From positions 2,226,969 to 2,290,968 of the forward strand of contig KN832556.1 of assembly GCA_000827205.1 (NCBI GenBank): 64,000 bases of DNA, written 5' to 3'. This DNA comes from Plicaturopsis crispa FD-325 SS-3 (lineage: Eukaryota > Basidiomycota > Agaricomycetes > Amylocorticiales > Amylocorticiaceae). Each line of letters opens with the position of its first letter. Position 1 is the stretch's first letter. Below, piece by piece: positions 23,642-33,683 of this stretch. The notes under the pieces were generated by a model that saw only the letters and a list, made by a program, of their open reading frames with translations, was not told the DNA's origin and did not search any database. The position numbers and the translations under genes were made by a program.

Positions 23642-25267
23642 TTACGAGGACCACACGGGGATCAGTCCCTCGATTACCTCCCTAAACATCCTGCCATCCT
23701 CGCCTCCGAAAGCAGCTAGCAGCCCCGAGCGCAAGGAGCCATCCTTCAGACACGCTAACCAGGCCGAGTCGGCATCCCCGTCTATCCTCTGAAGCATCGC
23801 ATACGCAACGAGCAATTCGAATTTGATCCGGAGCGAGCGCACATCGTTCTGTGCAGTTCCTGTCTGGAGAATCCGCAGCACCTCCTCAGAAGGCAACAAA
23901 GGGAACTGTCGCACAATCGAAGTGGACTCGGCCGGTTTCGTCAGCACTTGTACTGAGCTATCTTCGTGATCGGCAGCACTTCGACGAGCAGCACGGACCG
24001 CCCTGGCCTGTGGTCGGGCGACGGCCGCAGGTCTCGTGGAGTCGCCGCTACTTGGTTCGGTAAGAAACTTTCGGCAAAGTGCGACTTTGCATCGGGCGCC
24101 TGGCGGCGATGGGGGAAGGGTCGACAAGAAGGTAGAGAACTCGTCCGGGGTAGTGGATGAAAGACGCGCGAAGATCAAGTTGACAAATATTTGCATGTCA
24201 ACAAGTGTCGTTGAAGTTAAATTTATCAGCTGGAGTCAAGGTCGAAAAGATAAGTCGTAGATGCGGTGCAACGAAAATGGGACATTACCGTTATCACCAG
24301 TCGCATACCAAGCGCCTGTTTCCGTTGATCAGTTTGCTTGAGGCAGTAAAATGCGATATCGAGCGGAATGTCAGCTTCCCATCGTGCACTCGAGGCACCC
24401 CGTGAAGGTGGGATCTGTGACAATAACAGAGGCGAGTATTGTGCTAGGTGCACGATTCAGAGATACACACATTGATTCGTGAAATATGATACTTACGTTG
24501 GCCGTCGCGCTTTGACTGTAATTCGTCTTGTTCAAATATACTAACGAGCCATTCTAGGACTGGCCACGCATTTTCGGCTACGATGGGCACGGCTTCAGGA
24601 CTGTCGCGATAAGTCGGTACTTCGTCCTCTAAGAAGTCCTGTTGCTTCCTTTTCCCCTTTCCCTTTGGAGTAGACATTACAGGCCTTTTCCGCACGATGA
24701 AGCCTTCCTTCAGGATAGCCCAGCAATGTCTGCATTGTGTGATGCAGAGAGCCTCCCTGGCAAGGTACGAGTCTTCGTCGTCATCGCCATCCAAACGAGA
24801 TTCACGTGGACGCAAAGAGCATTCAGGGATAGCACGAAAGAGCCTGGCCGGAGTATTCGTGTTCACGAAAGAAAGAAGAAGTCGGTGCGCTGCTTCAGTT
24901 GCGGCCGGCGAAGGGATAAGAGGCGACTTTTGTTGTCGCGCAGGGTTAAGCTTGCTGGGAGACGCGGGGTCTGGGGTTTCCTTCTCCTTTCCTTTGTCTA
25001 CCGGCGGCGGGTACAGGGCAATATACAGTAGTTGGCGTATATGCGACCTTGTGAGGTGATAGTCAGCAATAATATGATGAGTGTTCTGCGTCAAAAGACT
25101 CACTCCGAAGGCGTGTATTTGGACGAACGGAGTTGGTCCAGGATGGCGATCCCGGACTCGTATTGACCCTCCTCGAAACAGGTGTCGACGAGTCCCCGCT
25201 GATATTTGTTCATCTCCTTTTCCTGGCGTTCTTCCTTGATGGGCGGCTCTGCAAACTTGATGGCCAT
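23642..25267 (-). CDS. Unidentified helical protein
   Basis: I do not recognise this protein. At least four exons join: 25267 to about 25105, about 25045 to 24500, a short one near 24415-24310, and about 24190-23642. The N-terminus MAIKFAEPPIKEERQEK leads into CFEEGQYESGIAILDQLRSSKYTPS, which looks like a TPR-type helix pair. Later segments (CRHCWAILKEGFIVRKRP, NAWPVLEWLVSIFEQDEL, FELLVAYAMLQRIDGDADSAW) are helical and end in IEGLIPVWSS. A basic patch TPKGKGKRKQQ could be a nuclear localisation signal. The frame is open upstream of 25267 without an ATG, so an additional 5' exon is possible. No membrane segment is seen. Confidence 0.65.
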
Positions 25268-25708
25268 GGCGAGTGCAAAGAACGCGTTACGTTGAGTGGA
25301 TAGAACTTGAGTCTTGGAAGTACTGTAGTGAACTGAGAGAAAGGCCAAGCTCGAATATTGCCACTACGCGTGGCACGTGGCTAGTGGCGCGTGTCAGACG
25401 CGCCCCATACTCATGAGCGCTTGCCTTCAGTTGCAGTGATTCTGGTACTTCCCAGCGATGCAGTCGTATATTCCATGCACCAGATACTCGTTCATATATA
25501 CAATGATAAAATATCCATAAATTTGGGGGGTAAAGTGTCCGCGAGTCGTAAGTGTAAGCACGCATACCCTGCTCAAGTCCGAGGCGAAACTGTTTCTAGC
25601 CGAGCTGCCCATATTCTAGACAGACAAGGGTTAGTCGTAGCTCCGTTTTGTACCATCGCCTATAGGCTCGGAGAACGCGTCCCGGCTTTGTGTCGTGTCT
25701 GCAGAGTT
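25268..25708. other. Intergenic stretch without a supported gene
   Basis: Lies between two minus-strand genes. The left 80 bp are open in the frame of the gene ending at 25267 and may belong to its 5' end. The rest shows no coding pattern that I can support. Confidence 0.4.
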
Positions 25709-27320
25709 TCAGGCAGCATGGGGATTGAGGGTCTCGAAGTACTGGATGTACGATCCGATTAAAAACGCCCAGGAACCTATGCAGACGGAGGTTTCGATTA
25801 ACCGCGCAACACTGAGCACAAAGGCATCGCAATAAATGCTTACCCCAGAAAGTACTGTTTCAGCGAACAGACAGTTAGAGCAGTTTATCGACACCGGAAA
25901 ATCATGCCGGCATACCTAAACGCAGTGCCCCACTTCTGTACCGCTTCATCGGGGGCTGAGGTTTCTCGCTAGCCGACAGGCAACATGCTGTATTTAGCGA
26001 TCGAATCTACGTGCACGGCAATTTGACATACCCATATTCCAAAAATTCCGCAGAGCAAAAAACCCATTCCACCCAATGCGTTCCAAAATCTGTGCCGTTG
26101 TGAGATACAAAATCACACACGGGGTATAGCGACATTGCACTCACCCGACGTGCCATCCCAAGGCTCCCCTGCCCCACACAATGGGCTTGTACCACTGCCT
26201 CTGAGCCTCGATCATGAATACGATACCGGAAATCACGAAACCAGGTGCGGCGTATACTTGACAGCCCCAGTAGCCGGCCATCCATCCAATTTTGGTATCC
26301 CAAGGCAAGACACCGCTCGGGGATCGGTCCGCTGTACTCTCAGCTGCTAAAACACCCTTAACAAAGGTTCGTCAGGAAATCCGAGGAAAACGGACGGCGG
26401 AAAGGGCATACCGGGATGCCTAGTATCACAGATATCTCGAAGACGGTCGCTCCATACAGCTGGATGACATTGGCGACAAAACCGATCGATAGGGGGCGAA
26501 GAAGGGAGCGGGGAGGAATAAACCAGGACCAGGCGCGGTACTGATTTGTGCTGGGAGACGAACGGCCGTTATCACCCTCGTCGACTTTTCCTTTGTACGG
26601 CCTAGGCAGGTGTTTCCCAAAATGACGCCTCCGAGTGCTCGACCCGGTCAGTGGTTCGACAACATCAGAATGGATCTCGTGGCCGAAGGTGATATCAGGG
26701 TGCGGGTTAATGGATTCGATATCTGAGGACGAAAATTATTCCGATGAGGCTACGTGTAGGGACGTGACTGTATTTAGGACGTACAGCTCAAGATGGCACC
26801 AACGAAGAACAGCGTTCCACCGGCGAATGCAGACCATGCCTCCAAATTCGCAGTTACAGTGTCTGTGCGTGTGAAGAAGCAAAAGGAGGCGATTCCGTTT
26901 ATACACCAAACCTATGCATCGAGCAAGTTAACTTGATTACGCGCGCGGATGATTCTGCAGAGTTGTCTTTACCAGGGATCCAACGAGGAAAAGCATGGCA
27001 ACCCACCATGAGATGTCGCCCAAGTCCACACCTACCCACCTGTAGGTCCGTAGCCCAGGCGATTTGACGCGGTACCCATCGCTGGCTATCACGCGCGGAA
27101 ACCCCCCTTTACGATGAGCTCTCGCCGACCATTCCAACAGAAGTGACGGCTCCGATTCGCTCTTTTCGGGGTGCCTCCGAAAGTGGTAGTGGGTATGTTG
27201 GAAGACGTGCCCTCCCGAACTTGAAGAAGAGGATGTGCGCCTCCAGTTCGAAGGCGGTCGTGCGGGAAGCCCGCTGTGTAACGAAGAGCTTTCCGAATCC
27301 GTCGACGGTAGAACAGACAT
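25709..27320 (-). CDS. Multi-pass integral membrane protein of unknown function
   Basis: A fungal membrane protein that I cannot name. The first assigned exon starts with an ATG at 27320 (MSVLPSTDSESSSLHSG) and contains a Ser/His-rich leader, then RTYRWVGVDLGDISWWVAMLFLVGS, which opens the first membrane segment. Spliced exons continue with WCINGIASFCFF, EAWSAFAGGTLFFVGAIL, a polar loop (RRRHFGKHLPRPYKGK), RPLSIGFVANVIQLYGATVF, LPWDTKIGWMAGYWGCQVYA, FWNALGGMGFLLCGIFGIW and finally WAFLIGSYIQYFETLNPHAA. That gives about six to seven membrane segments. The frame stays open upstream of 27320 (IAIDCALASELGSS), so further 5' exons near 27330-27560 are likely. Confidence 0.7.
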
Positions 27321-29351
27321 GACACCCTGAAAAGGACGTATGCTGCTGCCCAGTTCTGAAGCTAAAGCACAGTCTATGGCAATGCTGAGCGTAGTTGAGA
27401 CTAGGCGAGATGCATCACCGCGCGAGAAAATCTCTTGTAAAACATGAATATGTCGTCATCCCACGTGGCTTTTCATGCAAAAACATACGCACCGATGACG
27501 ACCAAAACATATACGCAGTACCGGTACGATCGTCTGTCGAAAAAACCTCAAAAAGACCGTCAAAGTAGATTGGTAGGTAATGAGGGCATATCGCAGCTAT
27601 CTCAACGATGTGCCAGGAGACTGATGTGGCTAGGCTCGACCCCGGACGGAGACAAATATGGAAAATGCAGGTCAAGTTGGCGCCAAGTAGTAGATCTTTA
27701 GCACAAGGGATAGCGTGGAAGAGCAACAACCTAGGACTGTAATGAATGATGACAAGAGAAAGACACACTTACGATCCTGGCAAATGAACGAACTCGGAAG
27801 CTGCAGTATGCCTGTCGATCGTCGCAAGGTCGGCGGGCGCCGAAAGCTCATGACGTCGCTCAACGCGTGTATACTGGACGCAGGGGAATTAAAGCAGTGT
27901 ATACCAGATAATGCCTAAGCGCTAAGCATGCCAGTCCGCGCGTGAAAAGGCATATCATGTAGTACACACGGATGTTATTCCTGCTGACCGCGCACGGGCC
28001 TGAAAAGCTATGCACCACAGATAAGGGGGACTGGGCGCATCACCGTGCCCTAATGAGTAGCTGCACCGTGGGTTCGTGGGCCGGGTGAAAGAGCTCGGAC
28101 GTCGAGTGGGCGCTCGCATTGCATCAAGGGTGCCCGGCATTACCGGACAGGTTGGCCTGCTGAATGTATCGTGATAGAGCATCACAGCGACAAGGGGGAT
28201 GTTGGGAGCAGCAGGACGAAATATGATCCGGCAGAGGCTGGTAGCAGTTGTCAAACTCAATGCTGGACGGGGCCCATGGCGGTCGGACCACTATTTATGG
28301 AAAGAGGAAGAACGTTTAGTACTTACATATAATGAGGACATGAGACTCACCCGCATTTCTTTTCCGGGACAAGGGCCGACCTCTGTAGCGGTGTATAGAG
28401 CAGACTAGGATAAGACAAGGTTCACTTCGAGACGTTCTTCCCTGCTCTCTAGCTCCGGTGACGGCGACTGGAGGACCCACTCGAGACTGAGGTCTGATTG
28501 ACTGCATAATAATCTACGAGTTCCATCAGCGAAAAGCACAGCGATAACAAGACAATACAAATGCACTTGCGACCATCTCGGTCGTGCAGACCATGAACGT
28601 ACGTGTAAAGATAGCATGCCGCCGGTTCCTGGTGGGCGGTATAAAATGGTAAATTCTGAACACTGCAATTGAATGCAAATCAGTGATCGGCTAGACGATG
28701 CAATGGTACTGCTTGACCTGATCGCTAAGGCCACAGTGCGCGTGAGAGTAGCATAAAATCATGAATCGCACACACCGGTCAAGTGCAAAAGAAGGTACAT
28801 ATGTGAATATATAGTGATTCAGACCATTTGAATGCAGTTACTTAGCAGAGTATGGAAGGCGTTGTCAACGTTGCGCAACATCTCTTCACAGCTCCTTCAA
28901 GCGGCCAGTATCGGAGGTATCGGAGGACTATGGCTCGAGGAATCCTGTGACAGGCAATCAGCCGACCAGAGCTGACGAGCGCTGACGCGTTGTAGTGCTC
29001 CAAGCCCCGCGAAGATGTGCGAACATCCGAATACTGTAGTAAGCTACAGGTTGTCAACGTCGCGGTATGAGGGATCTGCCAGTGCCAGGTCGAAACGTAC
29101 CCGTGGTAATCGAGTAGCAGCTATAACTGATATACAGTCCCGTTGGTCTCTTGCACGATCGTGTTTGAGGTTGACAGTTCGTTGCAAGCCGGTTGCAGCA
29201 ACACTGTTGGTCGCAGTAACCAGTTGTTGCCCATAATTAATTTACGCAACAGCGACCATCGTCGCGGAGATCTAAATATTGTCGGTCCGTGTCTTTCCTC
29301 CAACTTTCCTCGTCTCTTCATATTCACAACTTAACGTCTGAGACTCGTTCA
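27321..29351. other. Long stretch without a confident gene
   Basis: The left end may hold extra 5' exons of the membrane protein: in the minus strand around 27500-27555 a hydrophobic piece YRYCVYVLVVIGA is followed by a good donor (gtatgt). A second minus-strand patch near 27780-27850 starts MSFRRPPTLRRSTG. From 28000 to 29300 I see only short open frames in all frames, with no family resemblance. The right end is the promoter side of the BolA gene. Confidence 0.4.
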
Positions 29352-29936
29352 ATGTTCCGTCTGGGACTAGGGTCCAGAATATCTCTACGCCAAACTCACC
29401 GATATCCGCGCTCGTTGCACATGGCGACAACATCATCAGAATCGACCTCCAGCGGCCCCGTGGAACAGGCGATCCGCGAAAAAGTGCGCTCAAGCTTTGG
29501 CGCGCGTGAAGCCCGGATCTTAAAACAGATAAATTTTGTCGTGCACAGCTCGTAGCGCAGCTTCAGCCTTCGGAGCTGATGATAACGAATGATTCGTGGC
29601 AGCATCGCCACCATGCCGCCATGCGTGCTCAGGGCGGAGGCGCGGAAACTCGTATGTGCATGGAATATATCCCACAGTCCCAGATTAGCTGACCAGGTTG
29701 ACCACAGATTTCTCTGTACAAATTGTGTCAGATGCTTTCGTCGGTAAAGTGCGTATTCTTGTCAAGTAGCTACGAATCATGCTTATGCGGTATACGAATT
29801 GCAGAGCACTATGCAACGCCATAGAATGATTTACTCGACGCTTTCCAAAGAGCTAGCTCAGGGCCTACACGCTCTCTCTCTAAAGACCAAGACTCCGGAG
29901 GAATTCAAAAAGGCGGAGGCACCTGCCGTGCCGTGA
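29352..29936 (+). CDS. BOL1: BolA-family protein, probably mitochondrial (BOL1-like)
   Basis: BolA proteins work with monothiol glutaredoxins in iron-sulfur cluster maturation and trafficking. The protein begins MFRLGLGSRISLRQTHRYPR, rich in Arg and without acidic residues, as expected of a mitochondrial presequence. The domain runs from GPVEQAIREKVRSSF through LQPSELMITNDSWQHRHHAA, MRAQGGG, THFSVQIVSDAFVGKS, MQRHRMIYSTLSKELAQGLHALSLKTKTPEEF. The conserved HRHH histidines and the C-terminal MQRHR histidine are present. Four exons. The first junction is uncertain by a few residues, because either ctcgtag or gcgcag could serve as acceptor; the first keeps the frame with donor gtgaag. Confidence 0.88.
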
Positions 29937-30921
29937 TTGTATCCCGGGTATGGGCGGGCGTCAGCTATGTGGGCTATCTGATGTTTTGACTATGAAGCTT
30001 GAAGCCTTGAGTACGCCACAACATGGAATACGAGTCACTCGACGCATCTAAGCTCTTTGATAGCTTGCACGTTATCGAATCCACCACCATCATCAGCGAG
30101 TCATTCGATTCTAACGCTGTTCTTTCTGCGCGCTTATGTCGTGGCCACCAGCAAGTCCCATTGCCAAGTGACTTGTCCATCAGGCACTCCGATGTGCCCG
30201 AGACCCATGGGTCCATTGCACAGACAGAGCGCGCGTGAGTTTGATGATTGCACACTGCGTCTCGGGCGAATACTATGCGCGACGATTCGTCGAATTCGAT
30301 GCACATGCGACAAGAACCGTGTCTGCGACGTTCTTATGAAGATTTGACTGTAGCAGTTGGATACAAATACTTATGCTGTCCAAAGAATATGCAGCAGCAT
30401 ATGATCTTCTGCTACGTCGCTACAGATGAATCGGCTTTCAGTGTGGGTCCGGCACCTGCCGAGTTTTGATCTTTCGTCGCAGTGGCCACTGGCTCTCAGG
30501 ATCGACATACCTACCAGGGTGAAACTGGACGAGGTAAATTTGGTTGGCCGTCCACTGTCGCAGATATATGCGCTGCGGTAGCAGAGTTTCAGACGGCTTC
30601 AACCAATTCAACAATCGAAACTGGCAGTGGCGGCGAAGCGCTCGGTTAGATCAAGGACTCGCGCGTGGCCGTGAGCGCGTTGCCTACTACCATGGCTTGG
30701 AAACGGTGGTCAAGTACGCATTTTGGGTATGGTCCCGGTGCTCTTTCTACCTGACTTACCGCTCCGCAGATTCTCAGTCGATCATGATGATCGGCATGCA
30801 ACCGTCGTTGTTGTCTCTAAAAAGAGGTGCGACAGTAATGGTGGCTATATTATAGCGACAGCAGCCGGTCGATCTGCTTTATTGCCGTTTCGTCCCCTTC
30901 ACCTCCTTCGCCCTTCAAACA
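29937..30921. other. Stretch without a confident gene
   Basis: Lies between BolA and the second zinc-finger gene, both on plus. A plus-strand frame at about 30469-30648 is open for 60 codons, with exon-like composition (GKFGWPSTVADICAAVAEF), but has no start or link to a family. A 72-codon frame at 30023-30238 overlaps a 110-codon frame on the other strand, and neither is convincing. Confidence 0.4.
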
Positions 30922-32145
30922 ATGTGTCAGGACTCATCGTCGTCGGGCAGCGAGGCTCGTTGGGACGAAGAACGTCCTACTTTGCCTCCCATCAGGGTTT
31001 TATTTCGAGGTAAGACATGTTACTCTCACCCTGGTGGTTATATAGCTCACGCGATCGACCCGCAGAGGAGCTTTCCCAACCCATTAGACCTTCTTATGTA
31101 CCAACAAATCTACCTTCACCTTCTATGTCTCGCCTGCGCATCTCGGACGACGAGAGCACCGATAATCAGCAAAGCGCTGGATCCCTGTCGGGCCGAGGCT
31201 CACCGGTATGTACTGTCCAGTGTCAATGCGTTATGCTCATGTAATTGATAGCGTATAACTATAGCCTCTGCTCTCGTCGTCGACGACCCCACGGCCACCT
31301 GCTATCATGCCATCCACACTCCCTGAATTCAATAGCCCTGCACATTCTTCATCACGGTCTTTACCCTCTCAAGCACTAGACTCCTCTCGAGAATTCTCTG
31401 GGCAGCTGCCTCACCGAGGCAGAGCCTCCTCCAATTCCGAATACTCGATCCATTATGATATTTCTCGCACGCCGCCACGGGAGGCATCTTCGAGCAAGAC
31501 TGGCAGCGCATATGACTCCTCCGATCGCCCCAGCTCCCGACGCAGGAACTCTCAGTCAGACACTCCCGCTGAAGTTCCTACAGCCGCCCCTGTTGCACCC
31601 AAGTATGAATGCAGCTATTGCGGAAAAGGGTTTAATCGGCCAAGCAGCTTGAAGGTGCGATGCTCGCTCTTTTTGAGATGTAAGTGTCTCAACCTTTCGC
31701 CGCTAATCCCTAGATACACCTCAATAGCCACACGGGGGAAAAACGTACGTGTTCTCATATACAAGTTTCGAGAGTCTATTGATTCACGATTGACTTTGTT
31801 TCAGCTTTCATATGTCCGGTCGAAGGCTGCGGCCGGAGTTTCAGTGTGCTGAGCAACATGCGCCGACATGCTCGGGTCCACACACATACTCCTCGTGTCG
31901 ATCGTGAAGGCTCCAGCGAGGACGCGAGCGACGGTCCCTCCCCGTCTCTGACAGGATCGTCCGGCTCCCCCATGACACCCGCCAACCCACGCACACCTGC
32001 CAGTGCAGACTTCTTGATGCCATCTGGTTCCCATACACGTCGTAGCAGCAACGCCTCCAGCACGAGTTCTCATCCGCGGAGCCGGAGTCCATCCCCGGAC
32101 GACGACACCCGCCCCGAAAAGCGCATTCGTCACTCGCGCGACTGA
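30922..32145 (+). CDS. C2H2 zinc-finger transcription factor with N-terminal LPPIR motif
   Basis: A probable DNA-binding regulator. It starts MCQDSSSSGSEARWDEERPT and has LPPIRVLF, a short motif I recall near the start of basidiomycete zinc-finger proteins. After two introns and a long Ser/Pro/Arg-rich part come two C2H2 fingers: CSYCGKGFNRPSSLKIHLNSH (joined over an intron), linker TGEKPF, then CPVEGCGRSFSVLSNMRRHARVH (joined over a second). The tail is Ser-rich with several SP sites and ends EKRIRHSRD. About 300 residues. Finger layout resembles the fungal two-finger group, but targets cannot be inferred. Confidence 0.85.
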
Positions 32146-33683
32146 ACGCGACACAACACATTCGCCATGCCCATTGTACCGACGGCACATCACGATCCTT
32201 ACTTCTTTTGCATCCATCCGCATTGTTGTTTTCTCTCCAGCCTTTTGTATCCATGGATTCCCTGGGACATTACCACCATAGACCGCATAGACTCATCGCT
32301 ATCTATTCCATCGCATCCATCGCATAGCATTGCATCGCATCGTATTTATTAACCATCGACCGTTCGTCGTAACGTTCTCCTCTGGCTTCGTTGCATTTAT
32401 TTATTCGCATTGACACGGTCCTCGCATCTTATTTATAACACCATCTGTTTAACTCGGGACATTCATCGTATTTACTCTCTGCTATTACACTATCTACTGC
32501 TGTGTTCTCGCTATGTATTGTAGCCATTGCGCTCTCGTCCTCCTCTGTATAGACCTCCTTGTCAACCACATCCTGGACACAGGTATATAGTTGACAGGTT
32601 TGTAGCTGCAGTATAATATGTGGCGCAAATCCCACTGCCGTGACAGTTAATAGATGCGCAGGTTGCATTGCAATGCGAGCTCTACCAAGCAAATATATGT
32701 CCTCACTCAAGTTTTACTTGAGGGTACACCACTCACTGGTATTTGGGTGACTAAAATGGGACAACGTCGCTCATGCCACTCAACGCCGCGACGGGACGCA
32801 GTGGTTGTAGGCGCTTCGCCCAATTTGGAAGGCTTCATTCAAGCTTCGATGCTCGGGTGCCGTGAGTCGGGCGTGCAACTTACAAGTGTTGCCAATTTGC
32901 CTGCCTCGCGACCAACCTGCGGCGAAAAAAAATTCCAAAACCTCAACACGATGCGCCTCGTTCCCCCAGCAATGTGCTTATAGCCCCGGCGGCATTCTCG
33001 CCGGCGCAAGGGAGTCACAGAAAACGCCACGACACATGTTGATGAATGTCGATGACTCACCGCTGCGTTGCGCGCACATTGCATTGCATGTGTACGCGGG
33101 GCGGCGGTCTAGGTGAATCGACGCTTGCATGCGCCGCACTGCCTTCCGCGCCGCAGAGACGGCTAGGCAGTAAATCATCGTAGCCTGAGAGCTGGAATCC
33201 ATAACGGAAGTCAACTCTAAAGGTTGTGAGGGTCGGCACCGTCGCAGGTGTGGCAGTGACATGTTGTGGTATGAACCAACCGCGAGGCTGGCCCATTTTC
33301 AGAACTTGGTAACGCCGGCGCTAGTCCAAGCCTTGTGCACGCAGTTGAGTGTGACGTTTGGTGCGAATTAGCGTCCATTTCCGTTCGGGATGTACAAAGC
33401 GTGTGCGGGCTGTTGTACAGCAAGGAGCTAGAAAATGATGGAATTGCAACGGTTCACGACAGGGGATAGGAGTGTGGCAGGCTTAATCGTACACACAGGG
33501 GAATTGAGTACACGTCCACGGAAGATGCAAGTAAAAATCAATGACGAGCCGCGAGTAAAGCATGTTGAATTGTGACGCAAATGAAGCAGCAACGTCGGCT
33601 ATCAAGAAAGGAGGGGGTATGATGCACGCTATATCGCGTATGATAGTAAAGATAAAAAGACAGATCGCACCTGTCGGTGTCCG
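32146..33683. other. Convergent intergenic stretch
   Basis: It lies between the stop codons of the zinc-finger gene (plus) and the NDR kinase gene (minus), so no promoter is required. Nothing coding is supported. The left part has a short CATCGCAT-type repeat (separate entry). The overlapping short open frames on both strands look random. Confidence 0.45.
32285..32345. repeat. Degenerate tandem repeat of CATCGCAT units
   Basis: About six imperfect copies of CATCGCAT or GCATTGCAT lie in the 3' flank of the zinc-finger gene. It looks like simple-sequence slippage in a possible 3' untranslated region. Confidence 0.55.

Noticed and set aside
29974-30306. Cys-containing open frame of 110 codons on the minus strand, hydrophobin-like at first sight
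   Set aside because: The cysteine spacing does not fit the hydrophobin pattern, there is no signal peptide, and an equally long frame overlaps on the other strand.
33057-33423. Overlapping short frames on the minus strand in the 32.1-33.7 kb stretch as a gene
   Set aside because: They change frame without usable splice sites and resemble no family.
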